DNA from: Candidatus Fimimorpha excrementavium
GTDB taxonomy: Bacteria > Bacillota > Clostridia > Lachnospirales > Lachnospiraceae
Direction of reading: 5' to 3'
DNA length: 64,000 nt
Assembly: GCA_018710785.1 (NCBI GenBank)
Contig: DVJD01000116.1
Location: 48,524-112,523, forward strand
Numbering within the stretch: position 1 is the stretch's first letter; every line of letters begins with the position of its first letter. Positions 56,770-64,000 of the stretch are shown one piece after another. The position numbers and the translations under genes are program-made. The notes under the pieces were generated by a model. It worked only from the letters and a program-made list of their open reading frames with translations. It searched no databases and was not told the DNA's origin.

Positions 56770-56840
56770 GCAGATATAGTTCATCGGTAGAATGCTAGCT
56801 TCCCAAGCTGGAGAGGCGGGTTCGATTCCCGTTATCTGCT
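56770..56840 (+). tRNA. tRNA-Gly (anticodon CCC)
   Basis: 71 nt. Acceptor GCAGATA/TATCTGC, D-stem GTTC/GAAT, anticodon stem CTAGC/GCTGG with loop TTCCCAA, T-stem GCGGG/CCCGT with loop TTCGATT, discriminator T. The anticodon reads CCC rather than the commoner TCC or GCC. No encoded CCA. Confidence 0.93.
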
Positions 56841-56849
56841 TATTATTAG

Positions 56850-56891
56850 AGGTTGAAGTCATTGTAAAGTCAGTGATTTCAGCCTTTTTTT
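56850..56891 (+). terminator. tRNA-Gly terminator
   Basis: AGGTTGAAGTCA (56850-56861) and TGATTTCAGCCT (56874-56885) pair over 12 bp with wobbles, followed by six T. Confidence 0.85.
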
Positions 56892-56980
56892 GATACGAAA
56901 ATGATACTCTGCTTCCATATGGCTTGTAAGTGAAGCCAGAAATATCATTCTATTTTTGCTGAAAATTAGGGAAAAGTGCA

Positions 56981-57009
56981 TTGTATTCCAAAGGAGGGTT
57001 AGGTATAAT
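56981..57009 (+). promoter_or_regulatory. topB promoter
   Basis: TTGTAT (56981-56986), 17-bp spacer, TATAAT (57004-57009), 34 bp before the topB ATG. Confidence 0.65.
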
Positions 57010-57042
57010 AATCGGGAAAGAAAAAAGGAGTGAAAAGAGACG

Positions 57043-59238
57043 ATGAAATCGCTTGTTTTAGCTGAAAAACCCTCGGTGGGAAAAGATATTGCAAGGGTAC
57101 TGCAATGCCGGAAACCGGTTGCAGGCGGACTGGAAGGAGAACACTATATTGTGACGTGGGCCTATGGCCATCTGGTGACCTTGGCAGATCCGGAGCAGTA
57201 TGAGGACCGCTATAAGACATGGAGAATGGAAGATCTGCCCATGCTTCCGGATCAGATGAAGCTGGAGGTGATCCGGCAGACAGGAAAACAGTATCATGCA
57301 GTAAAAGAGCTGCTGATGCGTAAAGATGTGGGGCAGGTGATCATCGCCACCGATGCAGGAAGAGAGGGCGAACTGGTGGCAAGGCTCATTCTTTTAAAGA
57401 GCGGATGCCGCAAGCCGCTGAAACGCCTGTGGATCAGTTCGGTCACCGACAAGGCCATCAAAGAAGGATTTCAGAATCTGAAGGACGCAAAAGCCTATGA
57501 AAATCTGTACCAGGCGGCCATGAGCCGGGCAGAGGCCGACTGGCTGGTGGGCATCAACGCGACGAGAGCTTTGACATGCAAATACAATGCCCAGCTTTCC
57601 TGCGGACGGGTTCAGACGCCGACCCTGGCCATGATCGAGGATCGGGAGCAAAAGATCAGGGAATTCCGGCCGCAGACGTATTACGGTATACAGGCGGTAT
57701 GCCGTGTGAAGGATAAAAGCGTCACGCTGACCTGGCAGTCGGAAAAGGGAATGGCCAGCAGCTTTGATGAGGCATATATACAAAAAACAGCAGAGCGTCT
57801 CCAGCAGAAAAATGAGACGGTATATGCGGAGACAGAACAGGTAAAAAAGGCGGCGCAGCTGGTACCGGCACCGGCCCTCTATGATCTGACGGAGCTTCAG
57901 CGGGATGCCAACAAGAAGTTTCAATATTCAGCCAAGCAGACGCTGAATATCATGCAGAGACTTTATGAAACCCATAAGGTGCTGACCTATCCGAGAACCG
58001 ATTCCAGGTATCTTACGAAAGATATTTTGGGGACCATAAAAGAACGGCTGCGCGCCTGCAGTACCGGACCGTATAAAGCCCTGGGAGGTCCTTTGCTGGC
58101 AAAGCCGCTTCCGGATAAACCGGCATTTGTCAATGATGCGAAAGTATCGGATCACCATGCCATCATTCCCACGGAACAGTATGTGGATCTGGCTGCCATG
58201 AGTGTGGAAGAGCGAAGAATCTATGATCTGGTGGTTCGCCGCTTTTTTGCTGTCATGTACCCATCGGCCAGATATGAAAACGTATCGGTGAAGATGAAGA
58301 TCGGCTCCGAAACGTTCACGGCCAAGGGAAAAATCATACAGGATATGGGATGGAAGGCAGTCTATGAAAACGGAGAAGGCGAAGAAGGAGAAGAGTCCAG
58401 CCAGAAGATACCGCCCATGGAAAAGGGGCAGCGCTTTCCTGTGATCAAACTGTCTGTCACGAAGGGACAGACCAAGCCGCCTGCGGCATTTACGGAAGCC
58501 ACCCTTTTATCAGCCATGGAAAATCCCATCCCGTTTTTAAAAGAAAACAATCCAAAAGAGGCGGCGATTTTGAAGGAAACCGGAGGATTGGGAACGGTGG
58601 CCACGCGTGCAGATATCATAGAAAAACTGTTTACCGGTTTTCTGATTGAGAAAAAGGGAAATGAACTGCATACGACAGCAAAGGCGCGCCAGCTGTTAAA
58701 ACTGGTTCCGAAAGATTTGAAAAAACCGGAGCTGACTGCAGACTGGGAAGGAAAGCTTTCCAGTATGGCCAAAGGGAAACTGGACCGGCGGCTGTTCATG
58801 GGAGAAATCCGGGAATACACAAAAGAACTGGTGAATGAGATTAAGGATGCTGACGGGCAGTTCCGCCATGATAATCTCACCAATAAGAAATGCCCCAGAT
58901 GCGGAAAGCGGATGCTGGCGGTCAATGGGAAAAATGCCAAACTGCTGGTCTGCCAGGACAGAGAATGCGGGTATCGGGAGACCGTTTCCAGAACCTCCAA
59001 TGCCAGATGCCCGGTCTGCCACAAAAAGATGGAACTGTCCGGAAAAGGAGAGGATGCCGTATTCTTCTGCAGCTGCGGATACCGGGAAAAACTGAAAAAA
59101 TTCAAAGAACGCAGGGAGAAAGAAGGCGGCGGCGTAAGCAAAAAAGATGTGGCCCGCTATATGAAACAGCAGCAGAAAGAGGCACAGGAATCGGTCAATA
59201 CTGCATTTGCGGATGCATTGAAGAATTGGAAAATATAG
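57043..59238 (+). CDS. topB: DNA topoisomerase III
   Basis: 731 residues. Type IA topoisomerase that relaxes and decatenates DNA. Toprim domain: LVLAEKPSVGKDIARVL at the start and ATDAGREGEL (about 105). Tyr316 in LTYPRTDSRYL makes the DNA bond. The C-terminus carries two zinc-ribbon-like segments (CPRCGKRML, CQDRECGY, CPVCHKKMEL, CSCGY, about 620-690) and a basic/Gln-rich tail. Short length and lack of the TopA-type zinc set place it as TopB. A P-type ATPase starts 94 bp downstream. Confidence 0.93.
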   Translation: MKSLVLAEKPSVGKDIARVLQCRKPVAGGLEGEHYIVTWAYGHLVTLADPEQYEDRYKTWRMEDLPMLPDQMKLEVIRQTGKQYHAVKELLMRKDVGQVIIATDAGREGELVARLILLKSGCRKPLKRLWISSVTDKAIKEGFQNLKDAKAYENLYQAAMSRAEADWLVGINATRALTCKYNAQLSCGRVQTPTLAMIEDREQKIREFRPQTYYGIQAVCRVKDKSVTLTWQSEKGMASSFDEAYIQKTAERLQQKNETVYAETEQVKKAAQLVPAPALYDLTELQRDANKKFQYSAKQTLNIMQRLYETHKVLTYPRTDSRYLTKDILGTIKERLRACSTGPYKALGGPLLAKPLPDKPAFVNDAKVSDHHAIIPTEQYVDLAAMSVEERRIYDLVVRRFFAVMYPSARYENVSVKMKIGSETFTAKGKIIQDMGWKAVYENGEGEEGEESSQKIPPMEKGQRFPVIKLSVTKGQTKPPAAFTEATLLSAMENPIPFLKENNPKEAAILKETGGLGTVATRADIIEKLFTGFLIEKKGNELHTTAKARQLLKLVPKDLKKPELTADWEGKLSSMAKGKLDRRLFMGEIREYTKELVNEIKDADGQFRHDNLTNKKCPRCGKRMLAVNGKNAKLLVCQDRECGYRETVSRTSNARCPVCHKKMELSGKGEDAVFFCSCGYREKLKKFKERREKEGGGVSKKDVARYMKQQQKEAQESVNTAFADALKNWKI

Positions 59239-59332
59239 GCAGCCGGGTGAAATTGCGGAAAAAACAGGCATGAGCAGAGCATGTGAGACATACATTGAAG
59301 TACAGATTGTACCAATGGAATGGGAGGCGCTC

Positions 59333-61984
59333 ATGTTTGAAGAAAAGACCATAAAAGAAACGGAACGGGCTCTGGGGACGGATATCGAGGTGGGGCTGAC
59401 GCAGCGGGAAGCGAAGCGAAGGCTCAGTGAAGGAACAAACGAACTGATCGGAGAGGAAAAAAAGACCTTTTTCGGGATGTTCATGGAACAGTTGGCAGAT
59501 CCTCTGATTTATGTTTTGATGGGGGCAGGCGTCATATCAGCGTTTCTGGGAGAATGGCAGGATGCCGGAATCATCCTTTTTGTCATCCTTTTAAATGCCT
59601 TTGTGGGATGCGTTCAGGAGGGAAAAGCAGCAAAGGCGTTGGAAGTTTTGCGGAAAATGACGAGTCCCGTTGCTTTTGTAAAACGGGAGGGGCAGCTGTG
59701 TGAGATTATGGCCCGGGACTTGGTGCCCGGAGATCTGGTGGTGCTGGAGGCAGGCATGCAGGTACCAGCGGATATCCGGCTGACCAAGGCGGTCCGTGCC
59801 ATGGCAGATGAATCGGCGCTGACGGGAGAGTCGGTGCCGGTCAGAAAAGATGCCGGGTTTACCGCAGGGGAATCATTGCCCATAGGGGATCGGAAGAATA
59901 TGGCGTTTTCCTCCACCTATCTGGTTTATGGACGGGCAGAGGGGATTGTGACGGCCACCGGCATGGATACGGAGATTGGCATGATCGCCCAAGGGCTGAA
60001 TCAGGGGAAGCGGGAAATGACGCCTCTGCAGAAACGTCTGGCAGATTTGGGAAAATGGCTGTCCATTGCGGCAGTGGGGCTCTGTGCCTCCCTTTTTGCA
60101 TTGGCGATCCTGCAGAAACGGGATCTTTTTGATATGTTTTTGACGGCCATTTCTCTGGCAGTGGCCGCGGTGCCGGAGGGCCTGCCTGCCATTGTGACAA
60201 TTGTTTTGGCACTCAGTGTATCCAGAATGGTAAAAGTGCATACGATTGTGAGAAAACTGCCGTCGGTGGAAACCCTGGGATGTGTCAGCGTCATCTGTTC
60301 GGATAAAACAGGAACTTTGACGCAAAATAAAATGCGGGTGGTTGCCTGCTACATGGATGGGCAGACCTTTGAACCCAAAACCATGGATCGAAAGACACAT
60401 GCCAGGCTGGCCGAGGGGTTTTTGCTCTGTAATGACAGTTTGCTGGATTCGGAAACAGTCATAGGGGATCCGACAGAACTTGCCCTTCTGGAGCTGGGCG
60501 ATTCCATTGGAATCTCGAAAAAAGAATTGGAAAAGAAGTATCCGCGGGTGGATGAGATCCCATTTGATTCCGAGCGGAAGCGGATGACAACGATCCATAG
60601 AAATGGAAACGGGATGCGCACCTATGTGAAAGGATCCGGGGATGTGCTGCTGCAGCGGTGTACCCGTATTGTTTGGGGAGGAAATATTGTCCCCATTCAG
60701 GCCAGCCACAAAACTGCTGTGCGCCAGGCTATGGATACCATGGCGAAACAGGCGCTGCGGGTATTGGCACTGGCCATGGACGAGGGAAACAATAAGACAG
60801 AAGAAGACCTTATTTTTGTCGGACTGGCCGGAATGATGGACCCACCCAGGCCGGAAGCGGCGAAAGCCATTCAGATATTCAAAAAGGCATCGGTAAAAAC
60901 GGTGATGATTACCGGAGATCATGTGGATACCGCATTTGCCATTGCAAGGCAGCTGGGGATTGCTGAGGAGATGGGCGCGTGTATGACGGGAAGGGAGCTG
61001 GATGATCTCTCCGATGGAGAACTGCAAAACAGGATTGGTTCCATCACTGTGTTTGCCCGGGTTTCCCCCAGCCACAAAACCAGAATTGTAAAAGCATTCC
61101 AAAACAGGGGAGAAATCGTGGCCATGACAGGCGATGGAGTCAATGATGCCCCTTCCCTGAAAGCGGCCGATATTGGGATCGCCATGGGAAAGGGAGGAAC
61201 GGATGTGGCAAAGAATGCCGCTGATCTGGTGCTGACGGACGATAACTTTGCGACCATAGAAAAGGCGATGGAAGAAGGGCGCGGAATCTATGAAAATATT
61301 AAGAAGACGGTAATATTTTTGTTATCATCCAATTTTGGGGAGATTATCACCATGTTTTTTGCCATAGCGGCAGGACTGGCATCGCCGCTGAAAGCAGGGC
61401 ACATTTTGTGGATCAATCTGATTACAGATACCCTGCCTGCTCTGGCCCTTGGGACCGATCAAAACGACGGGGAGCTGCTGATGGAAGAAGCGCCAAGAAG
61501 TCCAAAGGAAAGCCTTTTTTCAGGAAACGGATTGTTTTGCACCCTGTTTTATGGATGCATTATCGGGGGAATCAGTCTGATCGCATTTTTGACCATTCCC
61601 ATTGTCCATATGCTGGGGGCCGGAGATGGCTGGCAATGGAAGACCATCGGTGCCATGTTTGCGGATCCCGTCCTGCTGGAGCGATCCCAGACATATGCGT
61701 TTACCGTTTTAGGATTATCCCAATTGTTTCATGCCGTGGGAATGCGGGAAGTGACGGTGTCTGTATTCATGGGAAAACAGAAAAAGAATCTGCTTCTCAT
61801 TGCCGCGTTTGCCGTTGGTATTGGGTTACAGCTGGCCGTGACGGAAATTCCATTTTTGATTCAGGTATTCCACACCGTCCGTTTGACTGTGGGGGAGTGG
61901 ATCGGCCTGCTGTTTCTGTCTTCTGTGCCCCTATGGGCGCATGAAGGGCTATGTTTTGGAATGAGAAAAAGAAAAAGTGATTAA
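59333..61984 (+). CDS. Calcium-transporting P-type ATPase (PMR1/SERCA-like)
   Basis: 883 residues. Order: cation ATPase N-domain, TM1-2, actuator (LTGES, about 165), TM3-4 with AAVPEGLPAIV, phosphorylation site Asp324 in DKTGTLT, nucleotide domain, hinge TGDGVNDAPSLKAADIGIAMG (about 600), then TM5-10. PEGLP in TM4 and NLITDTLPALALG in TM6 match type IIA calcium pumps; Ca is likely, Mn possible. It exports the ion from the cytoplasm. An in-frame ATG at 59270 exists, but GGGAGG 6 bp before 59333 marks the start. A MATE exporter follows 21 bp later. Confidence 0.9.
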   Translation: MFEEKTIKETERALGTDIEVGLTQREAKRRLSEGTNELIGEEKKTFFGMFMEQLADPLIYVLMGAGVISAFLGEWQDAGIILFVILLNAFVGCVQEGKAAKALEVLRKMTSPVAFVKREGQLCEIMARDLVPGDLVVLEAGMQVPADIRLTKAVRAMADESALTGESVPVRKDAGFTAGESLPIGDRKNMAFSSTYLVYGRAEGIVTATGMDTEIGMIAQGLNQGKREMTPLQKRLADLGKWLSIAAVGLCASLFALAILQKRDLFDMFLTAISLAVAAVPEGLPAIVTIVLALSVSRMVKVHTIVRKLPSVETLGCVSVICSDKTGTLTQNKMRVVACYMDGQTFEPKTMDRKTHARLAEGFLLCNDSLLDSETVIGDPTELALLELGDSIGISKKELEKKYPRVDEIPFDSERKRMTTIHRNGNGMRTYVKGSGDVLLQRCTRIVWGGNIVPIQASHKTAVRQAMDTMAKQALRVLALAMDEGNNKTEEDLIFVGLAGMMDPPRPEAAKAIQIFKKASVKTVMITGDHVDTAFAIARQLGIAEEMGACMTGRELDDLSDGELQNRIGSITVFARVSPSHKTRIVKAFQNRGEIVAMTGDGVNDAPSLKAADIGIAMGKGGTDVAKNAADLVLTDDNFATIEKAMEEGRGIYENIKKTVIFLLSSNFGEIITMFFAIAAGLASPLKAGHILWINLITDTLPALALGTDQNDGELLMEEAPRSPKESLFSGNGLFCTLFYGCIIGGISLIAFLTIPIVHMLGAGDGWQWKTIGAMFADPVLLERSQTYAFTVLGLSQLFHAVGMREVTVSVFMGKQKKNLLLIAAFAVGIGLQLAVTEIPFLIQVFHTVRLTVGEWIGLLFLSSVPLWAHEGLCFGMRKRKSD

Positions 61985-62005
61985 TGAATCAAAGGAGCAC
62001 AAAAG

Positions 62006-63415
62006 ATGAAGATTGAAAATGATTTGGGGAGAGATGATATAAAAAAATTGGTGCTTCGCATTGCGATTCCATCTATGCTGGCGCAATTCGTGAATGTATT
62101 GTACAGCATTGTGGACCGAATGTTTATCGGAAATATTCCGGTGATTGGCGAGCAGGCATTGGCCGGCGCCGGAATCTGCGGCCCCATTGTAACGCTGATT
62201 ACATCTTTTGCCACCCTGGTCGGGATCGGCGGGGCGCCGCTTTTAAGTATCCGATTGGGAGCAAAGGACGAAAAGGGAGCAAGACAAATACTGGCCAATT
62301 GTTTTATTATGCTATTGGTGCTGTCCATCCTGATTCCCATCCTTGTTTTGACCACCAAAAGCGGGCTGCTGCGGGCTTTTGGGGCCAGCGATGTGACTTA
62401 TCCCTATGCCGATGAATACATGACGGTGTATGTCATGGGCGCGGTGTTTGCATTAATCTCTGCCGGGATGAATCAGTTTCTGATCTGTCAGGGATATGCA
62501 AAAAGGGGAATGATCTCCGTTATGATTGGAGCAGTCACCAATATTGTTTTGGATCCGGTGTTTATTTTTGTCTTCAATATGGGGGTTGCAGGAGCTGCCA
62601 TTGCAACGGTGATCTCTCAGGCGGTTTCCAGTGCCTACATTTTGTATTACCTCTTTTCCCCAAAAGTTCCAATCCGTATTACATTTGGGGGCTATCGCAT
62701 TCGAGTCATGAAAAGAATCCTGATGTATGGGCTGTCTCCTTTCATTATAATAGCATTTGACAGTCTGCTTATTATAGGTATGAATGTGACCCTGAAACTG
62801 TATGGGGGCAGTGAGGGGGATATGTACATTACATGTGCGACCATCATGCAGAGCTTTTTCCTGATGATTACCATGCCCCTCGGAGGGATCACAGGTGGAA
62901 CGCAGTCCATTTTGGGATATAACTTTGGAGCGGGAAATGTGGAACGCATCCGGCAGGCACTCCGGGTGATTGCAGCATTGTGCCTGCTGTTTAATGGAAT
63001 TATGATGGTGGCGGCGTTTACGGCTTCTCCTTTTTTTGTCCGTTTGTTTACTTCCAATGAAGAATATGCCGAATTATCGGTTTGGGCGATCAAAATGTCT
63101 GTTTTGGGGCTGATTCCGCTGGCACTGCAGTATTCATTTGTGGATGCCTTTACGGGAATGGGTCTTCCGACATCGGCTTTGCCTCTGTCGTTCATGAGAA
63201 AATTCAATTATTTCCTTTTGCTTTTCCTGCTTCCGATGATTTGGGGGGCGCGTACCATTTTCTATGTGGAACCGATCGTGGATGTCATCGCAGGAATTAT
63301 TACGACAATTGTCTTTCTTAGCAAAATTAATAAAATTTTAAATAAACGAAAATTGGAAGCGGAGGCGGAAGCGCAGCTGGAAGAGGACAGTAAAAAAATG
63401 CAGAAAATTCAGTGA
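62006..63415 (+). CDS. MATE-family multidrug exporter
   Basis: 469 residues, twelve transmembrane helices in two similar halves. The start (DDIKKLVLRIAIPSMLAQFV) and MNQFLICQGYAKRGMISVMI are typical of the Firmicute DinF/NorM-related MATE branch. These antiporters expel cationic drugs using Na or H gradients. It has AAAGGAG before the ATG and probably shares a transcript with the P-type ATPase. The last 30 residues are a charged cytoplasmic tail. Confidence 0.92.
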   Translation: MKIENDLGRDDIKKLVLRIAIPSMLAQFVNVLYSIVDRMFIGNIPVIGEQALAGAGICGPIVTLITSFATLVGIGGAPLLSIRLGAKDEKGARQILANCFIMLLVLSILIPILVLTTKSGLLRAFGASDVTYPYADEYMTVYVMGAVFALISAGMNQFLICQGYAKRGMISVMIGAVTNIVLDPVFIFVFNMGVAGAAIATVISQAVSSAYILYYLFSPKVPIRITFGGYRIRVMKRILMYGLSPFIIIAFDSLLIIGMNVTLKLYGGSEGDMYITCATIMQSFFLMITMPLGGITGGTQSILGYNFGAGNVERIRQALRVIAALCLLFNGIMMVAAFTASPFFVRLFTSNEEYAELSVWAIKMSVLGLIPLALQYSFVDAFTGMGLPTSALPLSFMRKFNYFLLLFLLPMIWGARTIFYVEPIVDVIAGIITTIVFLSKINKILNKRKLEAEAEAQLEEDSKKMQKIQ

Positions 63416-63649
63416 AGCGGATATTCGCCATTCGCTTCGCCGCTTGCCGAAACGGTTAAAGGATGTCGGGAATAATGAAAAATCCGTATAGCTTCTAAAA
63501 AAAGAATTCAGCAATTTTTACTGAACAGACAGCAGCTTTTTCTGAGCGACGCGGATCCAGCAGAATTCCCGACATAAGCGGCTATAAGCAGGGAAGGAGT
63601 AGAATGAATACAAACTGGTAAGGATAAGGATGAAAGAGACTGTCAAAAA
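63416..63649. other. Spacer with inverted-repeat segment
   Basis: ATGTCGGGAAT (63463-63473) recurs inverted as ATTCCCGACAT (63565-63575). Between lie a TTCAG/CTGAA hairpin and an A-rich stretch. No gene seen. It may be a small insertion or the end of the MATE transcript. Confidence 0.5.
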
Positions 63650-63691
63650 ATGAAAAAAGTGGTTGACAAATAAATATTGATGCGCTATTAT
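63650..63691 (+). promoter_or_regulatory. rRNA operon promoter P1
   Basis: TTGACA (63663-63668), 17-bp spacer, TATTAT (63686-63691), preceded by an A-rich tract like an UP element. The 22 bp ATGAAAAAAGTGGTTGACAA and on is nearly repeated at 63808. Confidence 0.8.
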
Positions 63692-63807
63692 ATATGAGTC
63701 GTTTGGAGAAAGCTTAAAAACAATTGAGAAAATAGAAGAATTAAAGCTTTGAAGATTGACAATGACTTTCATAATAGAATAAATATCTGAAAATAAAGAG
63801 AAAAGAT

Positions 63808-63849
63808 ATGAAGAAAGTTGTTGACAAATGAAAGGCGATGTGGTAAAAT
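63808..63849 (+). promoter_or_regulatory. rRNA operon promoter P2
   Basis: TTGACA (63821-63826), 17-bp spacer, TAAAAT (63844-63849), with ATGAAGAAAGTTG upstream echoing P1. A weaker TTGACA at 63756 may be a third promoter. Confidence 0.8.
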
Positions 63850-64000
63850 ACCAAATGTCTCGCGAGAGACCATGAACCTTGATAACTGAACAGTATAACC
63901 AACCCTGAAGATTCTGTAGAGAAAATTCAGAACGGTAGAAAGAAATTTCTACAGCCTAAAAAACAGTAAAGCCTGTTGAAAAACAGGAACGGATGAATTA
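63850..64000 (+). ncRNA. Pre-16S rRNA leader (partial, boxA-like and processing stems)
   Basis: After P2 come a hairpin GTCTC-GCGA-GAGAC (63857-63870), a boxA-like TGAACCTTGATAACT (63873-63887), CTGTAGA/TCTACAG (63914-63954) and CCTGTT-GAAA-AACAGG near 63972-63987. This is the layout of a Firmicute rRNA operon leader. The 16S gene itself is not in the window and should start within tens of bases after 64000. Confidence 0.75.

Noticed and set aside
56252-56840. Integration site of a mobile element at the tRNA pair
   Set aside because: No integrase, no duplicated tRNA 3' end and no phage-like genes lie beside either tRNA.

Overview
The window reads as chromosomal DNA of a low-to-moderate-GC anaerobic Firmicute, most likely a gut Lachnospiraceae member (inference). 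The grounds are AGGAGG-type ribosome binding sites, a Gram-positive PolC, the core order pyrH-frr-uppS-cdsA-dxr-rseP-ispG-polC, a type III glutamine synthetase beside a type I enzyme, and GH2/uronate catabolism genes. I saw no phage, plasmid, IS transposase or CRISPR array.

Layout. 1-6.5 kb is a hexuronide locus: the end of a GPH sugar transporter, a GH2 glycosidase, a convergent AraC regulator, then uxuA and a uxuB-type oxidoreductase. 6.5-12.6 kb holds housekeeping genes: a DUF3783 protein, yaaA, a bcp-type peroxiredoxin, apt, deoB and an ABC exporter half-transporter. 12.6-16.7 kb has a second, divergent GH2 enzyme and a zinc amidohydrolase of the succinylglutamate desuccinylase/aspartoacylase type. 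Between these two lies a 350-bp non-coding element with inverted ends and nested hairpins. 17.0-22.1 kb is a MacAB/YknXYZ-like efflux operon with two adaptor proteins; the second carries a PEE pentapeptide repeat.

22.2-40.6 kb is a glutamine/nitrogen locus: glnN on the minus strand, then purF, pyrG, gltB, gltD, carA, carB, glnA and an ANTAR-domain regulator. It contains both glutamine synthetases and four major glutamine consumers. The transcripts of glnN, purF and glnA are each predicted to start within a few bases of a terminator-like hairpin with a shared 5' foot (AGCAARGG). pyrG has a related hairpin further inside its leader. With the ANTAR antiterminator family protein next door, this suggests a coordinated attenuation regulon and is the most interesting signal in the window.

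40.9-44.7 kb: an SLC13/ArsB-type permease, a small metallophosphoesterase and a BMP-type ligand-binding protein fused to a ParB-like domain with no export signal. 44.9-56.0 kb: the conserved growth operon (UMP kinase, ribosome recycling, undecaprenyl-PP synthesis, CDP-DAG, MEP pathway, S2P protease, PolC), with terminator-like hairpins at two internal junctions. 56.0-57.0 kb: a long palindrome, tRNA-Trp, a small coiled-coil gene and tRNA-Gly(CCC). 57.0-63.4 kb: topB, a calcium-type P-ATPase and a MATE exporter. 63.4-64 kb: an inverted-repeat segment, then two tandem strong promoters and a boxA-like leader. The window therefore appears to end just before a 16S rRNA gene.

Dispersed repeats link several spacers: a 66-bp repeat at 9.35 and 15.30 kb, and a 25-mer plus CATGCTTGCATG at 7.1-7.2 and 16.9 kb. 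Starts were moved inward wherever an internal ATG/GTG has a clear Shine-Dalgarno sequence. All functions are from motif recognition without database searches.
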